Part shown: one piece after another, positions 7,807 through 16,420 of the stretch
Position numbering within the stretch: position 1 is the stretch's first letter
Layout of the letters: each line of letters begins with the position of its first letter
NCBI RefSeq assembly: GCF_006980705.1
Contig: NZ_SBHO01000001.1
Location: forward strand, 186,001 to 250,000
Direction of reading: 5' to 3'
Length of the DNA: 64,000 bases
From: Tepidiphilus olei
GTDB taxonomy: Bacteria; Pseudomonadota; Gammaproteobacteria; Burkholderiales; Rhodocyclaceae
Program-made: the position numbers and the translations under genes
The notes under the pieces: model-generated
The model's database searches: none
The model's input: only the letters and a program-made list of their open reading frames with translations
Told to the model about the DNA's origin: nothing

Positions 7807-9798
7807 ATGGAACGCATCGACAAGGTTCTCATCGCCAATCGCGGCGAAATCGCTTGCCGCATCGCCCGTACCTGCCGCCGCCTCGGCGTGGAGGTGGCGA
7901 CGGTCCACTCCTTGCCCGATCAGGGGGCTCGTCACGTCCGTGAAATCGGGGAGTCGGTCGGCCTCGAACGCGGCTATCTCGATGGCGAGGCGGTGATCGC
8001 CGCGGCCCGCCGCGTAGGTGCCGATGCGATCCATCCCGGCTACGGTTTCTTGTCGGAGAATCCCGCGTTCGTTCGTGCCGTCGAGGCGGCGGGGCTCGTT
8101 TTCGTCGGACCGACGGCCGAGACGATGGAGCAGCTAGGGGGCAAGGCGCAGGCCAAGCATGAAGCGGCGCGCTTGGGCATTCCCGTCGTTCCGGGCAGCG
8201 ACCGGGGGCTCGACGACGTCGTCGAGGTAGCCAACCTCGTGCGGGGCATGCGGTTGCCGGTGCTCCTGAAAGCCGTCGCTGGCGGCGGCGGGCGCGGCAT
8301 GGCCCTCATCGAAGGGGTCGAGGGACTGGAAGCGCGCATCGAGAGCGCGATGCGTGAGGCCGAGCAGGCGTTCGGCAGCGGCGAGCTCATCGTCGAGCGC
8401 TATTTACCGCGGGTGCGCCACGTCGAGGTGCAGATCGCCGGTGACGGGCAAGGCGAGGCGATCCACCTCTTCGAGCGCGAGTGCACGCTCCAGCGCCGTC
8501 ACCAGAAGATCGTCGAGGAAGCGCCCAGCGCTGGTTTGCCTGCCGCCTTGCGTGAGCGCTTGTTCGCGGACGCGGTGCGCCTTGCCCGCGCGGTGCGCTA
8601 CCGCGGTCTGGGGACCGTCGAATTCATCGTCAGCGACGAGGAGTACTTCTTCCTCGAGGTCAATCCGCGACTGCAGGTCGAACATCCCGTGACCGAGGCG
8701 ATCACCGGGCTTGATCTCGTCGAATGGCAGCTGCGTATCGCCGATGTCGGTTGCTTGCCCCTGGCGCAAGACGACGTGCGCCCTGTGGGGCATGCGCTGG
8801 AAGTTCGCCTGTGCGCCGAAGATCCCAGCGCCGGCTTTCTGCCGATGACCGGACGGCTCTCCGTCGTCGATTTTTCCCGTACCGGCGTGCGTGTCGAAAC
8901 CGGCGTGGAGTCGGGCGACGAGATCAGTCCGCACTATGATTCGATGATCGCCAAACTGATCGTTCAGGCGCCGACGCGCGACGAAGCCGTGCAGCGTATG
9001 CAGGTGGCGTTGTCGCAGGTGGTCGTGCTGGGCGTGCCCACCAATCTTGCTTTTTTGCGTGAGCTTTTGCGCTGGCCTGAGACACGCCAGGGGGCGTTCC
9101 ACACCCGGCTCATCGATGAACGTCTGGAGGAGATTCGCCGCAGAGGTGCGGACGTGCCCTTGCCCCACTTGGCGGGGGCCGCCTTGGAATGGTTGCAGCG
9201 CCAGCGCAGCGCCTGTACGGCCTGGGGATGCTGGGGAGGGGATTCCCTCACGGGTTGGCGCCTCGCCCTGGATCGCGAAGCGCCTTCGCCCCAGCCTTCG
9301 CTGCGCCTCGGACTGGGTTCGAGTCATTGGGACGTGCGCTTTTCACGGTGGGACGGCCGATCGCCCACCACCCTGGCGATCGGAGAGGAGAGGGTATGCG
9401 TCACCTGGAAGCGGCAAGGCGAGGAACGCGCGCTCCTCGAGGCAGAAGGGCTGGCCCTGGCAGCCAGCCTGTCCTCGGATGAGCGTGAGCTATGGCTATC
9501 CAGCAAGCAGGGTACCAATGCTTTTCGCACCGAACCCTACCTCGCGGGGGCGCTCACCGCAGCGGCTCAGGATGGGCAGCTGCTTGCGCCGATGCTCGGT
9601 AAAGTCGTGGCGGTAAAAGCGGCCGTTGGGGATCGCGTGCAGGCGGGGCAGACCCTCGTGGTTCTGGAATCGATGAAGATGGAACTGCACGTCGATGCGC
9701 CCCTCGACGGCGTGCTCACCGAATTGCACTGTCGTCCGGGGGACATGGTCGAGCGTCATCAGCGCCTCGGCGAAGTTCGTCCAGACGCAGAGCGCTAG
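7807..9798 (+). CDS. Acyl-CoA carboxylase, biotin carboxylase/biotin carrier (alpha) subunit
   Basis: 663 residues. The N-terminal biotin carboxylase (ANRGEIACRI, ATP-grasp loop GGGGRGM, HHQKIVEEAPS-like segment, EVNPRLQVEH) carboxylates biotin with ATP and bicarbonate. A BT-like linker follows, then a C-terminal biotinyl domain with the acceptor Lys624 in ESMKMEL. Domain order and length match MccA/LiuD/AtuF alpha subunits. It partners the beta subunit three bases upstream. The ribosome site is weak, consistent with translation coupled to the upstream gene. Confidence 0.95.
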   Translation: MERIDKVLIANRGEIACRIARTCRRLGVEVATVHSLPDQGARHVREIGESVGLERGYLDGEAVIAAARRVGADAIHPGYGFLSENPAFVRAVEAAGLVFVGPTAETMEQLGGKAQAKHEAARLGIPVVPGSDRGLDDVVEVANLVRGMRLPVLLKAVAGGGGRGMALIEGVEGLEARIESAMREAEQAFGSGELIVERYLPRVRHVEVQIAGDGQGEAIHLFERECTLQRRHQKIVEEAPSAGLPAALRERLFADAVRLARAVRYRGLGTVEFIVSDEEYFFLEVNPRLQVEHPVTEAITGLDLVEWQLRIADVGCLPLAQDDVRPVGHALEVRLCAEDPSAGFLPMTGRLSVVDFSRTGVRVETGVESGDEISPHYDSMIAKLIVQAPTRDEAVQRMQVALSQVVVLGVPTNLAFLRELLRWPETRQGAFHTRLIDERLEEIRRRGADVPLPHLAGAALEWLQRQRSACTAWGCWGGDSLTGWRLALDREAPSPQPSLRLGLGSSHWDVRFSRWDGRSPTTLAIGEERVCVTWKRQGEERALLEAEGLALAASLSSDERELWLSSKQGTNAFRTEPYLAGALTAAAQDGQLLAPMLGKVVAVKAAVGDRVQAGQTLVVLESMKMELHVDAPLDGVLTELHCRPGDMVERHQRLGEVRPDAER

Positions 9799-9834
9799 AC
9801 CATCAAAAATCATCAAAAGAAAAAGGAGGAGACC

Positions 9835-11814
9835 GTGTCTACGAAAGCTTTCGATTGGGTGCCAACTCCAGAGTGGATCGAACCCTCCAATTTGATGGCA
9901 TTCATGCGACGAGTCTCGGCCCCAAGCTTCGATGAGCTCGCCCAGCGGGCCGATGCCGATCCGGCATGGCTGATGGAGGAAGTGTTTCGTTTTTGCGACT
10001 TTCGTTTCTATCGCCCTTATGCGCGCCTGCTCGATCTGTCCGAGGGCATCGAATGGGCGAAGTGGTGTGTCGGTGGGACGACCAATATCGTGCTCAACTG
10101 TCTCGATCGACACCGCAGCACGCCGACCTGGGAGCGCCCCTTTCTCGTTTGGGAAGGAGAAGCCGGAGAGCCCGTGGTCACGCTCACTTATGGGGCGTTC
10201 GATGCCGAGGTCTGCCGCCTCGCCGCCGCGTTGGCCGCGTTGGGCATCGGTCCGGGAGATCGCGTCGCGCTGTATTTGCCCAACATTCCGGAGACTTTCG
10301 CTGCGTTTTTTGCCATTCTCAAGCTGGGGGCGATCGTGGTGCCCCTCTTCTCCGGTTTTGGCCCGCAACCCTTGGTGACGCGCTTGAATGACGCCGAAGC
10401 CAAGGCAGTGCTCACCGTCGATGGCAGCCGGCGACGGGGTGAGCTGGTGCCGATGAAAACGGTGCTCGACGAGGCGCTCGCTGCGGTGCCCACCGTCAGG
10501 CATGTCCTCGTGCTGCGCCGTTTCGGCGGGCAACTTCCCTGCGCCATGCAATCGGGACGCGATCACGATTGGGCGCAGTCACTCGTCGATCGTCCCCGCG
10601 AGTATCCCACTGCCGAAATGCCGGCCGAAGCGCCCGCCGTATTGCTCTACACGTCCGGGACCACGGGCAAACCCAAGGGATGCGTGTGGACGCACGTCAG
10701 CTTCCTGGGCTCGATGATCACGCGGGACATGCACATTTGCGGCGACTTCAAGGCCGAGGATCGTTATTTCTTTTTGAGTGACATGGGATGGATGGTCGGG
10801 GCGATGTGCGCCTGCCTGCCGAGCTACTTCGGTGCGAGCCTGCTGATCGCCGAAGGGGCTCCAGACTATCCCGATCAGGGGCGTTTTTGGCGCCTCGTCC
10901 AGAATCATCGCGTCACCTACCTCGGCGTGGCTCCGACGCTGATCCGGGCAATGATGCGCTACGGCGACGAATCAGTCCAATCGTACGACTTCTCTGCCTT
11001 GCGCATCTTATCGACGGCCGGGGAACCGTGCACGGAAGCGGCTTGGCGCTGGTTCTTTACTCAGGTCGGTAAAGGTCGCTTACCCATCATCAACATCGTT
11101 GGCGGGACGGAAGTGGGTGGTTGTAATTTCATCGGCACGCTCTTGCACCCCTTGCGTCCGGGTTCGTTCGGGGCGCGCGGTCTGGGCGCAGGGGTCGACA
11201 TCGTCGATGCCCAGGGGCAACCCGTGCCACGAGACCAGGTCGGCGAACTCGTGTTGCGCAATCCCAACATCGGATTCACCAAGGGCTTGTGGCGCGATCC
11301 CGAGCGTTATCTCGCCACTTACTGGCGCGTGATCCCTGGGGTGTGGTACCACGGCGACCTCGCCATGCAAGACGAAGCGGGTTTGTACTACATTCTGGGG
11401 CGCAGCGACGACACGATCAAGATTGCCGGCAAGCGCACGGGGCCGGCGGAAATCGAAACCTTGCTCACTGCAAGCGGCAAGGTGGCCGAAGCGGCGGTGG
11501 TCAGTGTGCCCGACGAGATCAAGGGGGAGGCGCTCGTCTGTCTCTGCGTTCCCATGCCTGGGGTGACGGCCGACGAGGCGCTCGCGGCCGAATTCGAGCA
11601 GGCCATCGTCCGGGGCATGGGCGCTTCTTATCGCCCCAAAGCGGTGCTCTTCGTGGAGGACTTGCCCAAGACACGCAACATGAAGATCATCCGGCGCGTC
11701 ATCAAGGCCTTGCTGCGGGGCGACGATCCAGGGGATCTCTCCTCGCTCGTCAATCCGGAAGCGCTCGATGAAGTGCGGCGCAAGTTGGCGGTGCTCCAAG
11801 GAGGAAAAACGTGA
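9835..11814 (+). CDS. AMP-forming acyl-CoA synthetase
   Basis: 659-residue member of the acetyl-CoA-synthetase-like ANL family; it activates a carboxylic acid to its CoA thioester through an acyl-AMP. Seen are the P-loop LLYTSGTTGKPKG, the adenine-binding GGTEVGG, the YHGDLA motif, the hinge GRSDDTIKIAGKR, and a C-terminal catalytic Lys context (KTRNMKIIRR). The GTG start has AAAGGAGGAGACC upstream. It probably supplies the pathway's first CoA ester. Its stop overlaps the next GTG (GTGA). The substrate is not predictable from sequence. Confidence 0.9.
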   Translation: MSTKAFDWVPTPEWIEPSNLMAFMRRVSAPSFDELAQRADADPAWLMEEVFRFCDFRFYRPYARLLDLSEGIEWAKWCVGGTTNIVLNCLDRHRSTPTWERPFLVWEGEAGEPVVTLTYGAFDAEVCRLAAALAALGIGPGDRVALYLPNIPETFAAFFAILKLGAIVVPLFSGFGPQPLVTRLNDAEAKAVLTVDGSRRRGELVPMKTVLDEALAAVPTVRHVLVLRRFGGQLPCAMQSGRDHDWAQSLVDRPREYPTAEMPAEAPAVLLYTSGTTGKPKGCVWTHVSFLGSMITRDMHICGDFKAEDRYFFLSDMGWMVGAMCACLPSYFGASLLIAEGAPDYPDQGRFWRLVQNHRVTYLGVAPTLIRAMMRYGDESVQSYDFSALRILSTAGEPCTEAAWRWFFTQVGKGRLPIINIVGGTEVGGCNFIGTLLHPLRPGSFGARGLGAGVDIVDAQGQPVPRDQVGELVLRNPNIGFTKGLWRDPERYLATYWRVIPGVWYHGDLAMQDEAGLYYILGRSDDTIKIAGKRTGPAEIETLLTASGKVAEAAVVSVPDEIKGEALVCLCVPMPGVTADEALAAEFEQAIVRGMGASYRPKAVLFVEDLPKTRNMKIIRRVIKALLRGDDPGDLSSLVNPEALDEVRRKLAVLQGGKT

Positions 11815-12998
11815 GAGAAGATGGGCAGATACTACGCGGCAAGGTGGCGGTGATCGGGGCGGGCATATCCGAGGTGGGCAAGGTACCGGGCAAGAGCCCA
11901 CTGGCCTTGGCGGCCCAGGCGGCAAGCCGGGCGTTGGACGATGCCGGCATCGCCAAGACGGCGGTCGATGGGGTGCTCGCCAGCACCTCCTTCGCTTCCC
12001 CTTTTCATCGTTTCAGCGTCGCGTTCAGCGAATATTTCGGCATCCAGCCGACTTTTTCCAATACCTTGCAGGTTTCCGGCGCCACCGCCGCGACGCTTTT
12101 TCACGTCGGGGCGGCGGCCATCCAGGCGGGGCTCGCCCAGACCGTACTGCTCGTGGGGGCCGACAGCCTGCTCACCGGTTTGACGCCCGACCTGGCGCTA
12201 CGCTCGATGTCCGAGAGCCGAGACCAGCAATACGAAATGCCTTTCGGGATTCCCGTGGCCAACACCTTTGCCATGACTGCGAATCGGCACATGCACGAAT
12301 ACGGCACCACTGCGGAGCAACTCGCGCAGGTGGCCGTGACTTTCCGGGAACATGCGCGACGCACGCCCGGGGCGCAGATGCGCGATCCGATTACGGTCGA
12401 GGATGTGCTCGCGTCCCCTTGGGTGACGACGCCTTACCGCAAGCTAGACTGTTCCCTCATCTCCGATGGCGGGGCGGCCTTCGTGCTCACCTCGGCCGAA
12501 CGGGCCAGGGCGCTCGGAATCGAGCAGCCGATCTATCTGCTCGGCGCGGGCGAGTGCTACACCCACGAGCATATTTTCCTCATGCCTTCGTTGACGACGA
12601 CCGGAGCGACGCGTTCGAGCGCCCTAGCCTACGCCATGGCCGGCTATGGCCCGCGCGACATGGACGTGGCCGGAATCTACGATTGTTTCACCGGCACCGT
12701 GGTGATGATGGTCGAGGATCTCGGTTTTTGTGCCAAAGGGGAAGGGGGGCCGTTCGTCGCCGAGGGCAATCTCACTTACGGGGGAGCGATCCCGAGCAAT
12801 ACCCACGGCGGTTTGCTCTCCTTTGCCCATCCGGGGATGCCAGGGGCTTTGTTCCACTTCCACGAAGTCGTTTCTCAGCTGCGAGGGCGTTGCGGCGAAC
12901 GTCAGGTGCCGGGAGCCAAGCTCGGGCTCGTGCATACGCTCGGAGCGGGTTTCGCCACCAATGCGACCACGGTGCTGGGGACGGAGGAGACGCTATGA
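11811..12998 (+). CDS. SCP2-type thiolase-like protein without the nucleophilic cysteine
   Basis: 395 residues of thiolase fold. In the region that normally carries the acyl-accepting Cys (the CASG/CATG motif) I read LQVSGATAATLF, with no Cys. The usual GHPxGATG is replaced by AHPGMPGA, and the second catalytic Cys near the C-terminus (LGAGFATNATTV) is also absent. Thiolase-like proteins paired with DUF35 partners include retro-aldolases (Ltp2 with ChsH2) and a beta-ketothiolase (BbsAB). A carbon-carbon lyase acting on a hydroxyacyl- or ketoacyl-CoA is therefore the better inference. The GTG start has AAGGAGG upstream, and the stop overlaps the DUF35 start. Confidence 0.85.
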   Translation: MREDGQILRGKVAVIGAGISEVGKVPGKSPLALAAQAASRALDDAGIAKTAVDGVLASTSFASPFHRFSVAFSEYFGIQPTFSNTLQVSGATAATLFHVGAAAIQAGLAQTVLLVGADSLLTGLTPDLALRSMSESRDQQYEMPFGIPVANTFAMTANRHMHEYGTTAEQLAQVAVTFREHARRTPGAQMRDPITVEDVLASPWVTTPYRKLDCSLISDGGAAFVLTSAERARALGIEQPIYLLGAGECYTHEHIFLMPSLTTTGATRSSALAYAMAGYGPRDMDVAGIYDCFTGTVVMMVEDLGFCAKGEGGPFVAEGNLTYGGAIPSNTHGGLLSFAHPGMPGALFHFHEVVSQLRGRCGERQVPGAKLGLVHTLGAGFATNATTVLGTEETL

Positions 12999-13432
12999 AT
13001 TCCCTCGAACAGGTGATGCGCAAACCGCTACCGGTTCCCGATGCCGATACGCAGGCTTATTGGGAAGGGCTGAGGCAAGGAAAGCTCCTGCTACAACATT
13101 GCCTGGCGTGTGGTCATGTGCAGTTCTATCAACAGGCGATCTGTCGCCATTGCGGCAGCGAACGACTCGAGCACCGGGCGGCGAGCGGTCGTGGTCGAGT
13201 CCATTCCTTTAGCGTGGTCCATCGTGCCCCGAGTCCTGCCTTCAAAGGGGATACCCCTTACGCCGTTTTATTGGTCGAGCTCGAGGAAGGGCCAAGAATG
13301 ATCAGCTCGTTGATCGACGGTGACCCGATGAAGGTTACGTTCGACATGCCAGTCGTCCTCGTGTGCGAACCGGTGAGCGAGGCAATTTCCTTGCCGCGTT
13401 TCCGTCCGGCAGAGCGGGAGCAAGTGAAATGA
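12995..13432 (+). CDS. DUF35 zinc-ribbon/OB-fold protein, partner of the thiolase-like protein
   Basis: 145 residues. An N-terminal rubredoxin-like zinc ribbon (C36xxC39 and C50xxC53) is followed by an OB-fold with GRVHSFSVVHRAP. Such proteins form tight complexes with SCP2-type thiolases and with thiolase-like aldolases, completing their active site or acyl-CoA tunnel (BbsA and ChsH2 are known examples). ATGA overlaps at both ends couple it to the thiolase-like gene upstream and the crotonase gene downstream. Confidence 0.9.
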   Translation: MNSLEQVMRKPLPVPDADTQAYWEGLRQGKLLLQHCLACGHVQFYQQAICRHCGSERLEHRAASGRGRVHSFSVVHRAPSPAFKGDTPYAVLLVELEEGPRMISSLIDGDPMKVTFDMPVVLVCEPVSEAISLPRFRPAEREQVK

Positions 13433-14193
13433 ACGAAGAATTGACTTATCACCTCGAAGACGACGCCATCGCGATCATCACGATCAATCGCCCGGAACGG
13501 CGTAATGCGCTCAATCAGGCCGTGCGTGAGGGCTTGTTCGCCGCCTTTCGCCGTTTCGAGGCCGATGAACGAGCCAAGGTAGCCATCCTCACCGGTGCCG
13601 GTGCGCACTTCTGCGCCGGCATGGACCTCGTCGAGGCGGCGCAGACGCAGTTGCGTATCCCTCCGCCCGATTTCATTCCCATGCTCGGCGACAACATAGA
13701 AGTTAGCAAACCGGTCATCGCCGCCGTGCAAGGGTATGCCTACGCGGGCGGATGGCTGCTGGCCCAGATGTGTGACCTTTGCGTGGCCGACGAGACGGCG
13801 AAATTTGCCATCACCGAAGCCAAAGTCGGCCGCGGCATGCCTTGGGCCGTGCCCGTGGTGCACATGTTGCCGCAGCGCATCTTCATGGAAGTAGTGCTCA
13901 CGGGCGAGCCGCTGGATGCTCGGCGTGCCTATGAGTTGGGCTTCGTCAACCGCTTGATGCCGCCCGGTGAGGCGCTTGCCGGGGCCAAGGCGCTCGCGCA
14001 GACCATCTTGGCCAACGCGCCGCTGACGCTGCGCGCCGCCAAGGAGATGGTGCGCTTGGCCACGGAGATGGGACGCAGCGCGGCGATGCGCGCGGCGCGC
14101 GATCTCTTCGAGCGCGTTTATCTGAGCGAAGATGCCCTCGAGGGGCCGCGCGCTTTTCGCGAGAAGCGCAAACCGCGCTGGCAAGGACGGTGA
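13429..14193 (+). CDS. Enoyl-CoA hydratase/isomerase family protein (one catalytic Glu)
   Basis: 254-residue crotonase homologue with AHFCAGMDL as oxyanion motif. By eye, the position of rat Glu144 is Leu (AGGWLLAQM) and that of Glu164 is conserved (AITEAKVG). Crotonases with only the second Glu are often isomerases, so double-bond isomerisation is as likely as hydration. The ATG overlaps the DUF35 stop; the longer upstream frame is rejected. It is the last gene of the plus-strand operon and meets the acyl-CoA dehydrogenase gene tail to tail 61 nt later. Confidence 0.88.
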   Translation: MNEELTYHLEDDAIAIITINRPERRNALNQAVREGLFAAFRRFEADERAKVAILTGAGAHFCAGMDLVEAAQTQLRIPPPDFIPMLGDNIEVSKPVIAAVQGYAYAGGWLLAQMCDLCVADETAKFAITEAKVGRGMPWAVPVVHMLPQRIFMEVVLTGEPLDARRAYELGFVNRLMPPGEALAGAKALAQTILANAPLTLRAAKEMVRLATEMGRSAAMRAARDLFERVYLSEDALEGPRAFREKRKPRWQGR

Positions 14194-14254
14194 GTCAAGC
14201 CGTCACAGCCTCCTCCAGCGACCGGGGGCCGTGACGAGCGGTGAACGTGCATCG

Positions 14255-15421
14255 TCAGTAGGAGCGCGGCAGTCCGAGAACGTGCTCGGCGAGGTAATTG
14301 AGGATCATCTCGCGGTTGATGGGCGCGGTGCGCAGTAGGCGCACCAGCCCATAGAGATCATAGACGCCATATTCCTTGGTGAAGCCATTGCCGCCGAAAC
14401 ACTGGATGGTGTGATCGACGGCATGGATCGCCGCTTCGGCGGCGGCGTATTTGGCCATGTTCGAGTATTCTCCGGCCGGAAGAACCTCATCGAATACCCA
14501 GGCGGCTTTACGCGCCATGAGGGAAGCCAATTCGATCTCGGTGTGGGCGATCGCCAAGGGATGTTGGATCCCTTGGTAGGCCCCGATGGGGGTGTTGTTG
14601 AAGACACGCCGTTCGTTGGCGTATTCTACGGCGCGTTTGAGGGCGAAACGTCCGATGCCCGCGCACAAGCCGGCGAGCGTGATGCGTTCTGGATTCAACG
14701 TGTCGAAGAGGATGCGAAATCCTGCGTCGACTTCTCCGACGACGTCGTCGCGGCTCAGCGGCACGTCGTCGAAAAAGAGCTGCCATTGGGTCTCCGGCAA
14801 GGGGAAAGCGATGGGAATCAAGGTCTTGCTCACCCCTTTTTGTTTCAGGTCGACCATGAAAAGGGTGAAACCGTCGGTTTTCTTCTGAACTTCCTGACGC
14901 GGCTTGGTCCGCGTCACCACCAAGGCATAGTCGGCCACGTCGGCGTCCGTGATGAAGACTTTCTGCCCGCTGAGCAGAAAGCCTCCTTTGCCGTCGGGGC
15001 GCGCATAAGTGGTGATCTCCATCGTGTTGGAGCCGGCGTTGGGTTCGGTGATGGCAAAGCAATACTTGAGCTCGCCGCGGCAGCCAGGTGGCAGGAAGCG
15101 GCGTTTCACTTCTTCGCTGCCATGTTTGGCAAGCAGGCCCATCGTCATTGTCGGGCCGACGACGAGATTGAGCAAGGGAACGCCGTTGTTGGCGAGCCCC
15201 TCGATGAGGAGCAACATCTCCATCATTCCTAGGCCGGATCCGCCGTATTCCTCGGGGACCATGAGGCCGAGGAAACCGTCTTCGGCAAGCTGCTGGAACA
15301 ATTCCTGCGGCAGCTCCGCTTTTTCGGCGTACGTACGCCAGTACGCGTGGTCGAAGCGCTCGGCGATCCGATTACCGTACTCGTAGATCATTCGTTGTTC
15401 TTCGGTCAGCGTGAAATCCAT
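14255..15421 (-). CDS. Acyl-CoA dehydrogenase
   Basis: 388 residues of the FAD acyl-CoA dehydrogenase fold: N-terminal helices, the FAD/substrate segment CFAITEPNAGSN, the beta domain with KVFITDADVADY, and the C-terminal helical domain with CFGGNGFTKEYG. The usual catalytic-base context EGTxEI near the end is replaced by RTAPINREMI, so the base or substrate may differ from classical short-chain enzymes. The ATG at 15421 follows GGAGGAGGAG. It diverges from the third crotonase gene across the second copy of the shared operator. It should desaturate the pathway's acyl-CoA and pass electrons to ETF. Confidence 0.92.
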   Translation of the reverse strand: MDFTLTEEQRMIYEYGNRIAERFDHAYWRTYAEKAELPQELFQQLAEDGFLGLMVPEEYGGSGLGMMEMLLLIEGLANNGVPLLNLVVGPTMTMGLLAKHGSEEVKRRFLPPGCRGELKYCFAITEPNAGSNTMEITTYARPDGKGGFLLSGQKVFITDADVADYALVVTRTKPRQEVQKKTDGFTLFMVDLKQKGVSKTLIPIAFPLPETQWQLFFDDVPLSRDDVVGEVDAGFRILFDTLNPERITLAGLCAGIGRFALKRAVEYANERRVFNNTPIGAYQGIQHPLAIAHTEIELASLMARKAAWVFDEVLPAGEYSNMAKYAAAEAAIHAVDHTIQCFGGNGFTKEYGVYDLYGLVRLLRTAPINREMILNYLAEHVLGLPRSY

Positions 15422-15483
15422 CGGGGGTCTCCTCCTCCAGGTGAAAAAGTCGTGCACACATTCTGGTGTTTCTTGTGTGGCGG

Positions 15484-15511
15484 ATGTGTCATCATGTTGA
15501 TATGATTATAA
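15484..15511. promoter_or_regulatory. Putative operator, copy 2 of a 28-bp sequence shared with 6109-6136
   Basis: This copy contains a perfect inverted repeat ATCAT-N6-ATGAT (15491-15506). On the minus strand a TATAAT (15510-15505) overlaps it, as in copy 1, pointing toward the acyl-CoA dehydrogenase gene; no good -35 box is visible there. It lies between the divergent acyl-CoA dehydrogenase and crotonase genes. Co-regulation with the carboxylase operon is inferred. Confidence 0.65.
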
Positions 15512-15549
15512 GACCTTTTCACCTTGCAACCACCTAAGGAGGAGACATC

Positions 15550-16335
15550 ATGAGCGAACGAACGGCAGTCCTCAGCCGCATCGAAGAAAGGGTCGGAATC
15601 ATCGAACTGGCGCGCCCCGATAAATATAATTGCTTGTCTTCGGCGATGTTCCTGGCGATCGAACAAGCGCTTGAAGCGTTCGAACGATCGGACTCGGGGG
15701 TACGTGCGGTCTTGATCCAGGCGCAGGGCAAGCATTTCTGTACCGGAGCCGATCTCGAGGAAGTCGAGCGGGTGCGGGAAGATTCGCTGCAGTTGATGAG
15801 TTTCATCCACCGCGGCCACACCGTGCTGCGTCGGCTCGAGGCAAGCCCTTTGCCGGTGGTGGCGGCCTGTCAGGGTTTGGTGCTCGCTGGCGGCAGCGAA
15901 CTGATGCTCGCCTGTGACGTCGTTTTTGCCTCTCGCGACTGCCGCATCGGCGATCAGCATGCGCAGTTCGGGTTGATTCCCGGCTGGGGAGGTAGCCAGC
16001 GCCTGCCGCGACTCATCGGCTTGCGCCGAGCCTTGGATCTCGATTTCAGCGCACGCTGGATCGACGCCGACACGGCCCTAGCGTGGGGTTTGGTCAATTA
16101 CGTGGTCGACGACGAGCGCTTGCATGAGGAGGCGCGCGCTTACTGCCGCACGCTGACGACGCGCAGCCGCGCGGGGTTGGCGGCCATGAAACAGCTCGCG
16201 CGCTCTGGTTTGGAGCGGTCTCTGCGTGAAGGCTTGGCTTTGGAAGAAGAAATGGCAGTGCGGGCGCTCCAAAGTGCCGATGTCGCCGAGGGGCTGGCGG
16301 CGTTCAAGGCGCGGCGTCAACCGAAATTTTCCTAG
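15550..16335 (+). CDS. Enoyl-CoA hydratase/isomerase family protein (first Glu only)
   Basis: 261-residue crotonase homologue with HFCTGADLEE, and with AGGSELMLACD carrying the equivalent of rat Glu144, while the Glu164 position reads His (DQHAQFGLIPG). IPGWGGSQRLPRLIG is typical of the family. AAGGAGGAG precedes the ATG. Of the three crotonases in this block it is the only one that appears to keep the first Glu, so the three proteins probably catalyse different steps. Confidence 0.88.
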   Translation: MSERTAVLSRIEERVGIIELARPDKYNCLSSAMFLAIEQALEAFERSDSGVRAVLIQAQGKHFCTGADLEEVERVREDSLQLMSFIHRGHTVLRRLEASPLPVVAACQGLVLAGGSELMLACDVVFASRDCRIGDQHAQFGLIPGWGGSQRLPRLIGLRRALDLDFSARWIDADTALAWGLVNYVVDDERLHEEARAYCRTLTTRSRAGLAAMKQLARSGLERSLREGLALEEEMAVRALQSADVAEGLAAFKARRQPKFS

Positions 16336-16342
16336 GTGGAAA

Positions 16343-16417
16343 ATGGACGGCCAGGACCTGCAGGCATTGGGTGAGCGGGTGCTGCAGACGATTATGACTT
16401 TTGAAAAATCCGCCTGA
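16343..16417 (+). CDS. Possible 24-residue small protein
   Basis: Short frame starting 7 nt after the crotonase stop with AGGTGGAA just before the ATG; it reads MDGQDLQALGERV and onward. It could be a translated leader or chance. I have no family match and list it only because of its position and ribosome site. Confidence 0.2.
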   Translation: MDGQDLQALGERVLQTIMTFEKSA

Positions 16418-16420
16418 ACC

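Noticed and set aside
9835-11814. Naming the synthetase acs (acetyl-CoA synthetase)
   Set aside because: The family features are shared by many acyl-CoA synthetases; operon context does not support acetate as the substrate.
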